Part shown: in pieces, positions 10,338 through 21,365 of the stretch | How positions within the stretch are numbered: position 1 is the stretch's first letter | Layout: the number at the start of each line of letters is the position of its first letter | Origin: Pseudomonas sp. H9 | GTDB taxonomy: Bacteria; Pseudomonadota; Gammaproteobacteria; Pseudomonadales; Pseudomonadaceae | Length of the DNA stretch: 64,000 nucleotides | Reading direction: 5' to 3' | Assembly: GCF_004353925.1 (NCBI RefSeq) | Contig: NZ_SMOK01000005.1 | Span: 124,001 to 188,000 of the forward strand | Program-made: the position numbers and the translations under genes | Notes under the pieces: generated by a model | Database searches by the model: none | What the model saw: only the letters and a program-made list of their open reading frames with translations | Told to the model about the DNA's origin: nothing

Positions 10338-10414
10338 GCAGCGGTAGTTCAGTCGGTTAGAATACCGGCCTGTCACGCCGGGGGTCGCGGGTTCGAGTCC
10401 CGTCCGCTGCGCCA
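10338..10414 (+). tRNA. tRNA-Asp (anticodon GTC), copy 2
   Basis: 77 nt with encoded CCA; acceptor stem GCAGCGG/CCGCTGC. Identical to copy 3 and preceded by a similar GCTTG..ACGA.ACGCAG leader, pointing to tandem duplication. Confidence 0.97.
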
Positions 10415-10451
10415 TCTTCGCCTCGAGGCCCTTGAACTCCTCGAAGCTTCA

Positions 10452-10480
10452 AAAAGAGCGATCTAAGGTTCGCTTTTTTT
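10452..10480 (+). terminator. Hairpin with T-run between tRNA-Asp copies 2 and 3
   Basis: AGCGA / TCGCT stem with an 8-nt loop, flanked by A-tract and a run of seven T. It could end transcripts of the first three tRNAs or be partial, leaving copy 3 on readthrough. Confidence 0.55.
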
Positions 10481-10526
10481 GTGCCTGAGATAAGCGGTTG
10501 TTTCGCGATCCAGGCTTGCACGACAC

Positions 10527-10603
10527 GCAGCGGTAGTTCAGTCGGTTAGAATACCGGCCTGTCACGCCGGGGGTCGCGGGTTCGAGTCCCGTCCGCTGCG
10601 CCA
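10527..10603 (+). tRNA. tRNA-Asp (anticodon GTC), copy 3
   Basis: 77 nt with encoded CCA, identical in sequence to copy 2. Followed within 20 bp by a strong terminator. Confidence 0.97.
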
Positions 10604-10619
10604 TATTGATGTAACAAAG

Positions 10620-10646
10620 AAAGCGACCTACGGGTCGCTTTTTTTG
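10620..10646 (+). terminator. Rho-independent terminator of the tRNA cluster
   Basis: AGCGACC / GGTCGCT perfect 7-bp stem with a TACG loop, A residues before it and a run of at least six T after it. Confidence 0.85.
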
Positions 10647-10650
10647 TGCC

Positions 10651-10733
10651 TGTAGGAGCGGGCTTGCCCCGCGATGCCCCGCGATGCCCTGTGACTGGCA
10701 CACCGCTATCGCGGGGCAAGCCCGCTCCTACCG
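10651..10733. repeat. REP pair (outer GGAGC.. / ..GCTCC orientation)
   Basis: Two inverted copies of the Pseudomonas REP unit (GGAGCGGGCTTGCCCCGCGA and its complement) with about 30 bp between them. The left copy carries a short duplication of CCCCGCGATG. Confidence 0.9.
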
Positions 10734-10813
10734 GGGAATTTGCCTGGCTGCGGTTTCGGTGAGCCGCCGATGTGGTGCACAATAGGCCCTGATCGTTTTA
10801 CTCAGGATTAGCA

Positions 10814-11698
10814 ATGTCAAAGTCTACCGTCTTCAGTGCGCTGGGGCTGGCCCTGGTGCTGGCGGGTGTTGCTGGCTGTTCTTCGAAGAAAGCTGCCATT
10901 TACGAACACGAGAATTTCGACGACTCGGGTACTTATTCGCGCAGTTTCCCGGTCAGCGAAGCCGGTAGCTGTGAAGCCGCGCGGCGGGCGTTGCTGAGCC
11001 AGGGCTATATCATCACCAGCAGCGATGCCGGGCAGGTGGTTGGTAACAAGAGCTTTCAGCAAACCGGTGAATCGCATCTGCAAATCAGCTTCAACGTGGT
11101 CTGTGCCCGCGACAGCGGCGACGAGCTGCGCTCGACCATGTTCGCCAACGCCCTGCAAGACCGCTATGCGCTGAAAAAATCCAACACGTCGGCCAGTGTC
11201 GGGGTAGGGGTGCTGGGCTCGTTGTCGATGCCGATCGGCTCCACTGACGACTCCATGGTCAAGGTCGCCAGTGAAACCGTTACCTCGGCCAAGTTCTACG
11301 AGCGCTATTTCGCGCTGGTCGAGAGCTTCCTGCCGAAAGAGCAGAAAAAGAAACTGTCGTTGAAAAAGCCGCAAGAGCAACCTGCGCCAGCGCTGGGTGT
11401 GCCTGAAAGCGCCACGGAGCCGGCACCTGCGGCTCTGGCACCGGTTGAGCCGCCAGCATCTGCAGCGGCGCCAGCCATCGTTGAGCCGACGCCTGCACCG
11501 GCAACCCAGTCGGTACCCGTCGTTGAAGCACCTGCGTCCCCTGTGGTCGACGACAGTGCCGGTTCCAAGCCTGTGGCCCCACCTGCCGAACCAGCGCCTG
11601 TCAGTGCCGAGCAGCCTGCGCCTGTAGCGTCTGAGCCAGTTTCGAGCACTGCACCGGTAACGCCCGCCAGTAGCCCTGAACAGGCCCCCGCGCAGTAA
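10814..11698 (+). CDS. DUF2242 lipoprotein with Pro/Ala-rich tail
   Basis: 294 aa. A lipoprotein signal peptide ends in LAGVAGC with the lipidated Cys22, followed by SSKK. Residues about 30-185 form the DUF2242 domain (YEHENFDDSGTYSRSF...), and residues about 195-294 are a low-complexity Ala/Pro/Glu/Val tail, likely flexible. A small uncharged residue follows Cys22, so outer-membrane sorting is likely. The family has no established function. The gene stands alone between the tRNA cluster and a Pho-box-like site. Confidence 0.82.
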   Translation: MSKSTVFSALGLALVLAGVAGCSSKKAAIYEHENFDDSGTYSRSFPVSEAGSCEAARRALLSQGYIITSSDAGQVVGNKSFQQTGESHLQISFNVVCARDSGDELRSTMFANALQDRYALKKSNTSASVGVGVLGSLSMPIGSTDDSMVKVASETVTSAKFYERYFALVESFLPKEQKKKLSLKKPQEQPAPALGVPESATEPAPAALAPVEPPASAAAPAIVEPTPAPATQSVPVVEAPASPVVDDSAGSKPVAPPAEPAPVSAEQPAPVASEPVSSTAPVTPASSPEQAPAQ

Positions 11699-11746
11699 GG
11701 GCGGGTAATTTTTCCATAAGCTGCTACGTTGTTTTGATAAGCGTCA

Positions 11747-11780
11747 TTGTCATTTTTCTGTCATCACGGCACTTTAGGCT
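11747..11780 (+). promoter_or_regulatory. Candidate Pho box and -10 for the 28-codon ORF
   Basis: Direct repeats TTGTCAT (11747-11753) and CTGTCAT (11758-11764) are separated by TTTT. This is the 7-4-7 layout of a PhoB site, matching 6/7 and 7/7 of the CTGTCAT unit. A -10-like TAGGCT lies at 11775-11780, about 10 bp downstream, the spacing expected where the Pho box replaces the -35 box. The next ORF starts 45 bp later. Confidence 0.6.
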
Positions 11781-11824
11781 CGATGACGAATCTATGAACT
11801 GAATGAGAAACGACGGAGCAGACG

Positions 11825-11911
11825 ATGGACGATTATCAAGAAGAACTTCTCGAATACAGCGCCTTTGAACTCGACCCGCTCGAGCCCGCCGAAGACGCCA
11901 CCGAACTGTAG
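11825..11911 (+). CDS. Small acidic protein, 28 aa
   Basis: ATG at 11825 with a GGAG ribosome site 8-10 bp upstream, ending TAG at 11909-11911. The product starts MDDYQEELLEYSAFELDPLE and is very acidic (11 Asp/Glu in 28 residues), with no Cys, Lys or Arg. The ribosome site, promoter-like region and codon use favour a real gene. The TAG lies only 3 bp from the end of the convergent araC gene. I recognise no domain or function; short acidic proteins of this kind may bind a protein partner. A Pho-box-like promoter upstream suggests phosphate control (inference). Confidence 0.6.
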   Translation: MDDYQEELLEYSAFELDPLEPAEDATEL

Positions 11912-11913
11912 GT

Positions 11914-12954
11914 TCAGCCGGTACGTCGCTGACTGCGGCGAAACTCTCCCGGAGTCATGCTGTTCCAGCGCTTGAACGCGCGCTGGAATGCTTCGGCTGA
12001 AGCAAACCCCAACAAGTAAGCGATTTCGCCAAAGGCCAGTTCCGTGTCACGGATGTAGGTCATGGCCAGATCGTGTCGTGTGTCATTGAGGATGGCGCGA
12101 AACTGCGTGCCTTCCTCAGCCAGCTTGCGCCGTAACGTCCAGGTGGGTAGTTGCAGGTGGCGCGCCACTTCTTCCAGATCCGGTTCACGTCCGCCGTTGA
12201 GCAATGGCCCGAGCAAATGGGCGATGCGTTCACTCAGGCTACGGATGCGTGTGCGTTGCTCAAGTTCCGCTTCACACAGGTTCAGCAGGTGCTGCCAGGT
12301 GCTGGGGCAATGGGCCGGATTGCGCAAAGCGAGGCTGGCCCGGTTCAGGCGCAGTTGGTTGGTCTGGGCGCCAAATTGCACTGGGTTATTGCACAGCGCT
12401 TGATAAGCAGCAGCGTACGCCGGTGCTTCAAATTCGATCTCCAGCCGTTCGGCGATGATGTTTACCCCCGCCAACTCGGATAACTGCGCCAGCCAGCCCG
12501 ACAGCAGCGAGTCCACGACAAAACGGTTGTAAGCGTTGTAAGGGCTGATGGAGTAAAAGCGCAGCCAGGCGCCGCTGTTGTCTTCATGAAAGCTTGAGCG
12601 GCCACGATAGTTGGCCGCATACAGCGGCTCGAAGCGCAGCAAAGTGCGTGCTGCTTCACCAATGCTTGGGGCCTGGGCCGCTGTGACGCCGGCCAAACCG
12701 GCATGGCTGAGGCGGTTCAGGCTGCCCATGTGCAGGCCCAGCGCCGGATCGCCGGTCAGTTCGATGGCCGCATGGCCCAGGTGCATGTAGCGCGGAATAG
12801 ACAAGCGTGCACCCGCTTCGGCCAGGCGCGCGTTGTCCAGGCCGTAGCGCTGCAACAACGCTGTGGGGTCGATGCCGCGCTGGTGCAGGGTTTCACTCAG
12901 GCTTTGGATAAAACCGACTGAGAGGTCTCCCAGGCGCATTCGTGGGCGGTTCAT
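11914..12954 (-). CDS. AraC family transcriptional regulator
   Basis: 346 aa from the ATG at 12954, with GGTGGG upstream; a GTG at 12972 would add six residues. The N-terminal two thirds (about 15-200) is the arabinose-binding/dimerisation type domain seen in OruR/ArgR-like regulators. The C-terminal part (about 235-340) holds the two helix-turn-helix motifs, including AFGEIAYLLGFASAEAFQRAFKRW. It starts 8 bp after the nitrilase-like gene stop, so both are one unit divergent from fadH. It may sense a fatty-acid-related ligand and control fadH, an inference from position. Confidence 0.9.
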   Translation of the reverse strand: MNRPRMRLGDLSVGFIQSLSETLHQRGIDPTALLQRYGLDNARLAEAGARLSIPRYMHLGHAAIELTGDPALGLHMGSLNRLSHAGLAGVTAAQAPSIGEAARTLLRFEPLYAANYRGRSSFHEDNSGAWLRFYSISPYNAYNRFVVDSLLSGWLAQLSELAGVNIIAERLEIEFEAPAYAAAYQALCNNPVQFGAQTNQLRLNRASLALRNPAHCPSTWQHLLNLCEAELEQRTRIRSLSERIAHLLGPLLNGGREPDLEEVARHLQLPTWTLRRKLAEEGTQFRAILNDTRHDLAMTYIRDTELAFGEIAYLLGFASAEAFQRAFKRWNSMTPGEFRRSQRRTG

Positions 12955-12962
12955 GATCCCAC

Positions 12963-14084
12963 CTACAGCCACAGGTTCAGCAGGCGTGCACCGGAGCTGC
13001 TGTTGCCGTTCAGGGTAAGACCGGCGCGGTTGGCAAAACCGTGGCCGTCGGCAACTACATCCCAGAAACGTCCGCGCTGGAACACGCTCATGCTGATCAT
13101 GTCCGACGGGTTGGCGTTCAAGGTCAGCTGTTGCCAGGCGAGTGCCTCGCTGACTTCACCGGGCTTGAACGCCAGTCTGGTCGCCAACGGCTGATGGCGG
13201 TTGCCACGCCAGGGGCCGTTCCAGCTGTCTTTACCGCCCAGGAAGGCGGGGTTGGCGATGAGCTGAGCCGATTGGTTGGCCAACTGCTGCTGATTGCTCG
13301 GGTACCAGCTGTCGCTACCGATCAGTACGCCCAGGCGCCCGGCCGGGGTTTGCACGACGTGTGGGGGCTGATCGGTACCGCTGTCGATAAAGCGTCGTAC
13401 GTCGCCATCCGGGTGTTGCTGCAGTTGCGGTTGGCCCAGCACTGAGCCGTCGCCAGCGAACACCAGGCTGCTGTTGTACAGCGGCCCGGAGCCGACGGTG
13501 AGCTTACCGTGTTCGACACGCGGTGACGGCAAAACGATCGACCCGGCCACCAGGGTCACGCCGAACTCTTTGGCCAGACCGCCGAACAACTGCTGGTAAT
13601 CAGTGGCCATTTGCTGTGCCTTCATGCGCAGATGCGCATCGGCGCGGCGGTCATCGCCCTGGGCGCCGAGCATGGCCAGGCCATAACGCAGAGGATTGCT
13701 CACTTCCAGCCACTGCCAGGCGTCACGGCGCTGGGTGACTTGATACAGCTCGTTTTTCTCGCCCCGGGCCCACAGCCAGGTGCCGATATGCTCGGGCAGG
13801 ATGACAATGGTGCGGGCGTTGATCAGGCCTTTGGCCCGCGCTTGCTCCAGGTAGGCCGCCAGCTTGCGGTGCAAGCGTTGCAGGTTCTGGTAGTCACTGG
13901 GAAATAGCTGCGGCTCGACCCCCAGCAAATTGCCGTGATCGCCGGGAACGCCTTCGCTCATGGCCAGTTCGATGCGCAGGTCTGACAGGTAATGGCCTGT
14001 CGGCCGCTGCTCGGTCCAGAACCCGTAGCCGCAGAGCGCAGCAATGACAACCAGCGCCAGAGCGCCGAACAGAAGTTTTCGCAT
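12963..14084 (-). CDS. Membrane-anchored nitrilase-like protein lacking catalytic residues
   Basis: 373 aa from the ATG at 14084; an upstream in-frame start at 14105 adds seven residues. An N-terminal membrane anchor or signal segment (about 5-22) precedes a carbon-nitrogen hydrolase fold. The catalytic Glu98 is present in VILPEHIG. The nucleophile elbow usually reading GxxICYE reads GVLIGSD here, so Cys is Gly256. The usual Lys after the second strand appears replaced by Gln (about 218-220). It is therefore probably a non-catalytic or altered member, perhaps a periplasm-facing binding protein. It precedes araC by 8 bp and diverges from fadH. Confidence 0.75.
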   Translation of the reverse strand: MRKLLFGALALVVIAALCGYGFWTEQRPTGHYLSDLRIELAMSEGVPGDHGNLLGVEPQLFPSDYQNLQRLHRKLAAYLEQARAKGLINARTIVILPEHIGTWLWARGEKNELYQVTQRRDAWQWLEVSNPLRYGLAMLGAQGDDRRADAHLRMKAQQMATDYQQLFGGLAKEFGVTLVAGSIVLPSPRVEHGKLTVGSGPLYNSSLVFAGDGSVLGQPQLQQHPDGDVRRFIDSGTDQPPHVVQTPAGRLGVLIGSDSWYPSNQQQLANQSAQLIANPAFLGGKDSWNGPWRGNRHQPLATRLAFKPGEVSEALAWQQLTLNANPSDMISMSVFQRGRFWDVVADGHGFANRAGLTLNGNSSSGARLLNLWL

Positions 14085-14214
14085 GAACCAGCACAGCACC
14101 AACAAGGGATTCGGCCCTTAGGGTAGACCTCGGGTGCATTAGGATCAATAACTTGTCACTTTCGGTCATTGAGCGTTGTGGCACGGCTCTTTAATGTCGG
14201 CCTCAGATAACTGA

Positions 14215-16314
<2,100 letters not shown>

Positions 16315-16321
16315 GTGCGGT

Positions 16322-16349
16322 GTGCGGCGGGGTGCCCATCCCGCCGCAC
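16322..16349 (+). terminator. GC-rich hairpin after fadH
   Basis: Perfect 10-bp stem GTGCGGCGGG / CCCGCCGCAC with an 8-nt loop, 8 bp after the stop. No T-run, so efficiency is uncertain. Confidence 0.5.
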
Positions 16350-16387
16350 TGGTAAACTGCCGCTACCCCTGCGGCAGTGAACTGTAA

Positions 16388-17284
16388 ATGACCGGTTTTG
16401 ACACCCTTCCCAATGCCCCTTTGCAGCGCCTTGACCTGAGCTGGTTGCGCCCGTTCGGCGTCGAGCTGGCGGTGCTGCGTCTGGACCTGATCGACCCGCT
16501 GATCAGCGGCAACAAATGGTTCAAACTGCTTGAGCACTTGCGTGTGGCCCAGCACCTGCAAGCGCCCGGCGTGATCAGCCTGGGCGGTGCGCATTCCAAC
16601 CACCTGCATGCCCTGGCAGCGGCCGGCAAACGCTTCGGTTTTGCCACGGCAGGGCTGTTGCGCGGCCATCCTCAAGATACTGCTACCGTGCGCGACCTAG
16701 AAGCGTTTGGCATGCACTTGCACTGGTTGGGTTACGCCGGTTATCGCGCGCGTCATCAGGCCGATTTCTGGCAGCCCTGGCAGGCTCACTATCCGGGTTG
16801 GCACTGTGTGCCCGAAGGCGGTGGCGGCCCCTTGGGTGCCAACGGCTGCGCGCTGATCGTCGAACAGGCCCGCAGTCAGTTGGCTGCGCTGGGCTGGTCG
16901 GACTATGACGGCTGGTGGCTGGCGGTCGGAACCGGTACCACCCTGGCGGGCTTAGTGTTGGCAGAAGCTGGGGCGCGCGAGGTTCATGGGGCCTTGGCGG
17001 TGCCGCTGGATCATGGCGTACCGGCTCAGGTGCAAGCATTGGCCGGGGACACCGGGTACCAGTTGTATCAGGCTTGTCGTGGTGGCTTTGCCAAGGTCGA
17101 TGAGACGTTGCGCGGGTTCATGACAGCCTGCGAGGCTGAGTCGGACATACCGCTTGAGCCGTTGTACACCGGCAAGGCCCTGCTAGCGTTGCGTGAGCAG
17201 GTGGAAAGCGGCGCGTTTACCTTCGGCACGCGCCTGATTTTTCTGCACACGGGCGGTTTGCAGGGCCGCCGCGGATTTACTTAG
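16388..17284 (+). CDS. PLP-dependent ACC deaminase/D-cysteine desulfhydrase family enzyme
   Basis: 298 aa fold-type II PLP enzyme. The cofactor lysine is Lys43 in ISGNKWFKL, followed by the substrate loop LGGAHSNHLHALA and the glycine-rich phosphate site GTGTTLAGL. Members act on D-cysteine (giving pyruvate, sulfide and ammonia) or aminocyclopropane carboxylate. The two cannot be separated securely here, and the rather short length fits the DcyD-like side better. The end overlaps the convergent cytochrome b561 gene by 4 nt. Confidence 0.83.
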   Translation: MTGFDTLPNAPLQRLDLSWLRPFGVELAVLRLDLIDPLISGNKWFKLLEHLRVAQHLQAPGVISLGGAHSNHLHALAAAGKRFGFATAGLLRGHPQDTATVRDLEAFGMHLHWLGYAGYRARHQADFWQPWQAHYPGWHCVPEGGGGPLGANGCALIVEQARSQLAALGWSDYDGWWLAVGTGTTLAGLVLAEAGAREVHGALAVPLDHGVPAQVQALAGDTGYQLYQACRGGFAKVDETLRGFMTACEAESDIPLEPLYTGKALLALREQVESGAFTFGTRLIFLHTGGLQGRRGFT

Positions 17285-17829
17285 TTGCCGCGTGGCAACA
17301 TGCGCACCAGGGTGTTATCGCGCTGCACATAGTGATGGAACAGCCCGGCCACTGCATGCAGGCCGATCAGCCAGTATCCCCAGCTACCAATGCGCTCATG
17401 CCAGCCTTTGATGACCTTGGCCAGGTCCGGGTCTGGCGCAATCAGTGCCGGCAGTTCGAAACCATAAAAAGGAATCGGCTTGTTGGCAGCGCTGAGAATC
17501 AACCAGCCGGCAATCGGCAGGCCAATCATCAACAGGTACAAAGCTAAGTGCATCAGGTGGGCCAGGCCGGTCTGCCAGGCGGGTGGGGCAGGGATGATGG
17601 GTGGCGTTGGGCGGCTCAGGCGCAGGGCCAGGCGCAACCAAACCAATACGAATACGGTCAGACCGAGCATAAAGTGCAGGTCTTTCATCAGGTTGCGTTC
17701 GACGCTGTCTTTGGGAAACAGTCCGCGCAGTTCGATCAGGGCGTATACCGCCGCCAGTAGCACTAGCATTAACCAATGCAAAGTAATCGACAGGCCGCTA
17801 TAGCGGGCCGGAGGCGTTTTCAAGGTCAT
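17281..17829 (-). CDS. Cytochrome b561 family protein
   Basis: 182 aa with four predicted membrane helices and His residues in helices (SITLHWLMLVLL, DLHFMLGLTVF, GLHAVAGLFHHYV) suited to bind two b-type hemes. Bacterial members pass electrons from quinol, and E. coli CybB oxidises ubiquinol for superoxide. It lies alone, convergent with the PLP enzyme and divergent from the ArsB-type gene. The start is the ATG at 17829 with GGAAAG upstream. Confidence 0.92.
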   Translation of the reverse strand: MTLKTPPARYSGLSITLHWLMLVLLAAVYALIELRGLFPKDSVERNLMKDLHFMLGLTVFVLVWLRLALRLSRPTPPIIPAPPAWQTGLAHLMHLALYLLMIGLPIAGWLILSAANKPIPFYGFELPALIAPDPDLAKVIKGWHERIGSWGYWLIGLHAVAGLFHHYVQRDNTLVRMLPRGN

Positions 17830-17998
17830 GGTCTTTCCTCGTGGTCAGGTCTGGATCCACGCTCTGTTGGCGCAGTTATCGTCACTGTAATCGCTGGAGG
17901 GGCGATTGCTTGCTTATTGCAACAAAAAATTGCCAACCCCACATTGATCTGTCGCTAGAATTCGCCGCTTCATCGAATTCGTTTTCAAGGCGTTTGTA

Positions 17999-19279
17999 AT
18001 GCTGATGGCATCGCTGATTTTCCTGCTGACCATTACCTTGGTGATCTGGCAGCCCCGCGGCCTGGGCGTTGGCTGGAGTGCCACGGGCGGTGCGCTACTG
18101 GCACTGCTCAGCGGTGTGGTGCAGTGGAGCGACATTCCGGTGGTCTGGCAGATTATCTGGAACGCTACCGGTACCTTTATTGCTCTGATCATCATCAGCC
18201 TGTTGCTCGATGCTGCGGGTTTTTTCGCCTGGGCAGCCCTGCATGTAGCGCGTTGGGGGCGCGGCAGTGGGCGGCGCCTGTTCTGCTTTATCGTGCTGCT
18301 CGGAGCGTTGGTCTCGGCTTTGTTCGCCAACGATGGTGCGGCGCTGATCCTCACGCCGATTGTGGTGGCGATGTTGCTGGCCCTGCGCTTCAGCCCGGCG
18401 GCCACCCTGGCGTTTGTCATGGCTGCAGGCTTCATTGCCGATACCGCCAGCTTGCCACTGGTGGTGTCGAACCTGGTCAACATCGTTTCGGCAGACTTCT
18501 TCGGCATCGGATTCAACCGCTATGCCGCGGTGATGCTGCCGGTGAACCTGGTCAGCGTGCTGGCGACACTTGCAGTTTTGCTGTGGTATTTCCGCCGCGA
18601 CATACCCAGCGACTACGACCCGCTGCAACTGGATCGACCGCGTAGCGTAGTACAGGACCCGGCGACCTTCGTTGCCGGTTGGCTGGTATTGGTGATTCTG
18701 CTGGTCGGCTGTTTTGCTCTCGAACCCCTAGGCATACCGATCAGTGCCATCTCAGCCGTCTGCGCCCTGGTGTTACTGCTGGTTGCGGCGCGAGGGCACA
18801 AAATTTCCACGCGCAAGGTGCTCAAGGAAGCACCTTGGCACATCGTGGTGTTTTCCCTGGGCATGTACCTGGTGGTTTACGGCTTGCGCAACGCCGGGCT
18901 GACCGATTACCTGGCCGGCTGGCTCGATGGCTTTGCCGCGGGCGGTGTATGGGGCGCCGCCATGGGTACAGGGCTTCTGGCAGCATTGCTCTCATCGATC
19001 ATGAACAACCTGCCGACGGTGCTGATCGGCGCGTTGTCGATCGATGCCAGCTCAGCCACAGGCGTGGTCAAGGAAGCGATGATCTATGCCAACGTGATCG
19101 GCAGCGATCTGGGGCCGAAAATCACCCCGATTGGCAGCCTGGCCACCTTGTTGTGGTTGCATGTTCTGGAGCGCAAAGGCGTGACCATTGGCTGGGGGTA
19201 CTACTTCAAGGTCGGCATTGTGCTGACCGTGCCGGTGTTGTTGGTGACGTTGGCGGCATTGGCGGTGCGGTTGGGATAA
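17999..19279 (+). CDS. arsB: ArsB-type arsenite efflux transporter (lone gene)
   Basis: 426 aa with about 11-12 membrane segments over its whole length, including the ion-transporter signature [21 protein letters not shown] and [17 protein letters not shown]. ArsB expels arsenite/antimonite using the proton gradient, alone or with ArsA. The starts at 17999 and 18005 (MLMAS) are close; the first is chosen. No arsR, arsC or arsH is nearby, so regulation by ArsR in cis is not apparent. A related cation/anion antiporter role remains possible. Confidence 0.82.
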   Translation: MLMASLIFLLTITLVIWQPRGLGVGWSATGGALLALLSGVVQWSDIPVVWQIIWNATGTFIALIIISLLLDAAGFFAWAALHVARWGRGSGRRLFCFIVLLGALVSALFANDGAALILTPIVVAMLLALRFSPAATLAFVMAAGFIADTASLPLVVSNLVNIVSADFFGIGFNRYAAVMLPVNLVSVLATLAVLLWYFRRDIPSDYDPLQLDRPRSVVQDPATFVAGWLVLVILLVGCFALEPLGIPISAISAVCALVLLLVAARGHKISTRKVLKEAPWHIVVFSLGMYLVVYGLRNAGLTDYLAGWLDGFAAGGVWGAAMGTGLLAALLSSIMNNLPTVLIGALSIDASSATGVVKEAMIYANVIGSDLGPKITPIGSLATLLWLHVLERKGVTIGWGYYFKVGIVLTVPVLLVTLAALAVRLG

Positions 19280-19296
19280 GCCCGATCGCGGCCCCG

Positions 19297-19386
19297 GTGG
19301 GAGCGGGCTTGCTGTGGGAGCGGGCTTGCCCCGCGATTGCGGCCTGTCAGACACATCGCTTCGCGGGGCAAGCCCGCTCCCACTGT
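19297..19386. repeat. REP pair with an extra partial REP copy
   Basis: GGTGGGAGCGGGCTTGC is followed at once by a full REP unit, then about 28 bp and the inverted unit. The first partial unit looks like an incomplete duplication of the left copy. It lies between the convergent ends of arsB and the DUF1853 gene. Confidence 0.9.
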
Positions 19387-19394
19387 GGAGTGCC

Positions 19395-20339
19395 TCAACC
19401 CGGCAGATTCGGCCACAAATCCGACACCAAAAACACCCGCTCAGCTTCCTCCCAATCCCCGCCTGCGCCTTGTACCAATCGCACCAACAGTTGCGCGGGC
19501 GCCTGTGGGTCAAGTGTCCGTAGCCAGTCACTCATGCGCTCCTGGCTCCAGTTAGCCCCCTGGGTGCAGCGTGCCGGTGCCAACCAGGCCTCCCGTGGCA
19601 ATGGCTGCCAGCATCCCGATTGGCTGCACTCGATAAAGGCCGGCCAGTCACGTTGACGCAGCCACTGCCCGCGCAAGTGTTGCGGGTGTGCGCCGCCCGG
19701 GGCGTCGGTATGGCCGGGCCATGGGTAGAACAGGTAGCCCGCCAGCCACAGTTCGGCACGCAAATGTCCGATATTCAGCGCTGCCAGGGCTTCGCGGCTT
19801 TCGGTTCGGGTGGAGATGGGCAACTGGTGATCGGTTAGGTGCGCTAGCTTGCGGTCCAGGCGGTCGTGGCAGCCTGGGCCCAGCCAGTGCGCAGGGTTGC
19901 GCCCATCGCCAGCCGGCGGCCCCAGGTAGAGCTTGATGGCCAGTTCTTGATGGTGCACGCCTTCGGCGTCTCGCAACAGGATATCCAGTTCACCCAAGGT
20001 ATGGCCTGCGCTGCGAATCGGTAAGTTGGCTGCGAGCAACTCAACGCCTGGCGCCTGTTGCAAAGCAAACTGCCATAGCCGTTCGTAGTACAGCCCCAAG
20101 CGCCGCGTGGTGGCCTGCGCGAGCCAGTGCTGCAATGCACTGCTGTCGCGGTCCAGGGCGTATAGCCACTGCTGCAGGCGCTCGGGGTGTGCAACCCAGT
20201 CACTGGCGGCCAGCGGATGGCGTTGTGGCCAGGGCGTTTGCTGCAGCATTGGCGGCGCGAGGATGACCCACGCCAGGTCGCGCACCTGAGGCTGGCGCAG
20301 GTGGCGGGGCAGGTCGGTCAGGCCGGGAAAAGGGTTCAT
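19395..20339 (-). CDS. DUF1853 family protein
   Basis: 314 aa from the ATG at 20339 ([11 protein letters not shown]); the open frame extends 80 codons further upstream but overlaps the nadK start region and is not protein-like. The protein is soluble and Trp/Leu/Gln-rich. A nuclease-like arrangement is suggested by [10 protein letters not shown] and LAIKLYLG, resembling E-x-D...x-K of PD-(D/E)xK folds (inference). No function is established. It is divergent from nadK with 135 bp between the starts. Confidence 0.82.
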   Translation of the reverse strand: MNPFPGLTDLPRHLRQPQVRDLAWVILAPPMLQQTPWPQRHPLAASDWVAHPERLQQWLYALDRDSSALQHWLAQATTRRLGLYYERLWQFALQQAPGVELLAANLPIRSAGHTLGELDILLRDAEGVHHQELAIKLYLGPPAGDGRNPAHWLGPGCHDRLDRKLAHLTDHQLPISTRTESREALAALNIGHLRAELWLAGYLFYPWPGHTDAPGGAHPQHLRGQWLRQRDWPAFIECSQSGCWQPLPREAWLAPARCTQGANWSQERMSDWLRTLDPQAPAQLLVRLVQGAGGDWEEAERVFLVSDLWPNLPG

Positions 20340-20474
20340 CCAGCGAGCATAGCCCCTAAGCCTGCAGGCCTGGTGATTTTCTCCAGCGTTTGCTGCCACC
20401 CGGCGCTTTCGCCCATAATCGAACTCTTTGGCGTACCTCGCCTTTTTACCGCCGTAGCGCCTAGCAGGAGCCCC

Positions 20475-21365
20475 ATGGAGCAATTTCGCAATATCGGTAT
20501 CATCGGCCGCCTCGGCAGCTCCCAGGTGCTCGATACTATTCGCCGACTGAAAAAATTCCTGCTGGAGCGACACCTGCACGTCATCCTTGAGGACACCATC
20601 GCCGAGGTTCTACCCGGTCACGGTTTGCAGACGTCCTCACGCAAGCTGTTGGGTGAAGTCTGTGACCTGGTCATCGTCGTCGGTGGCGATGGCAGCCTGT
20701 TGGGGGCCGCCCGCGCCCTGGCCAAGCACAACACTCCGGTGCTAGGTATCAACCGTGGCAGTCTGGGCTTTCTCACCGACATCCGCCCAGACGAGCTGGA
20801 AGTGAAAGTCGCCGAAGTGCTCGACGGTCACTACCTGGTGGAAAACCGCTTTCTGCTTCAGGCCGAAGTACGCCGCCACGCCGAAGCCATTGGCCAGGGC
20901 GACGCGCTCAACGATGTGGTGCTTCACCCTGGCAAATCCACGCGGATGATTGAATTCGAGATTTACATCGATGGCCAGTTTGTCTGCAGCCAGAAGGCTG
21001 ACGGCCTGATCGTCGCCACGCCGACCGGCTCCACGGCCTACGCGCTGTCGGCCGGAGGCCCGATCATGCACCCGAAACTCGATGCCATCGTTATTGTGCC
21101 GATGTACCCGCACACCCTGTCGGGGCGGCCGATCGTGGTCGATGGCAACAGTGAACTGAAGATCGTGGTGTCCAAAGATTTGCAGATCTACCCGCAGATT
21201 TCCTGTGACGGTCAGAACCACTTCACCTGTGCGCCGGGCGATACCATCACGGTGAACAAGAAACCGCAGAAACTGCGCCTGATCCATCCACTGGATCACA
21301 ACTACTACGAGGTCTGCCGGACCAAACTCGGTTGGGGCAGCCGCCTGGGTGGTGGAGGCGAGTGA
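20475..21365 (+). CDS. nadK: NAD kinase
   Basis: 296 aa from the ATG at 20475, with AGGAG at 20466-20470. It phosphorylates NAD to NADP. The diagnostic GGDGS motif is at residues 70-74, and the nucleotide/substrate segments [10 protein letters not shown] and [12 protein letters not shown] follow. It heads a tightly packed group running to pepN; the stop shares one base with the next start (TGATG). Confidence 0.98.
   Translation: MEQFRNIGIIGRLGSSQVLDTIRRLKKFLLERHLHVILEDTIAEVLPGHGLQTSSRKLLGEVCDLVIVVGGDGSLLGAARALAKHNTPVLGINRGSLGFLTDIRPDELEVKVAEVLDGHYLVENRFLLQAEVRRHAEAIGQGDALNDVVLHPGKSTRMIEFEIYIDGQFVCSQKADGLIVATPTGSTAYALSAGGPIMHPKLDAIVIVPMYPHTLSGRPIVVDGNSELKIVVSKDLQIYPQISCDGQNHFTCAPGDTITVNKKPQKLRLIHPLDHNYYEVCRTKLGWGSRLGGGGE

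Noticed and set aside
10010..10603. Integration site of a genomic island at the tRNA cluster
   Set aside because: No integrase, no att-type direct repeat beyond the tRNA copies themselves, and flanking genes keep the expected order and composition.
14179..14194. Sigma-54-like site upstream of fadH (TGGCACG followed by TTTAA)
   Set aside because: The -24 half is perfect but the required GC of the -12 half is missing at the right spacing.
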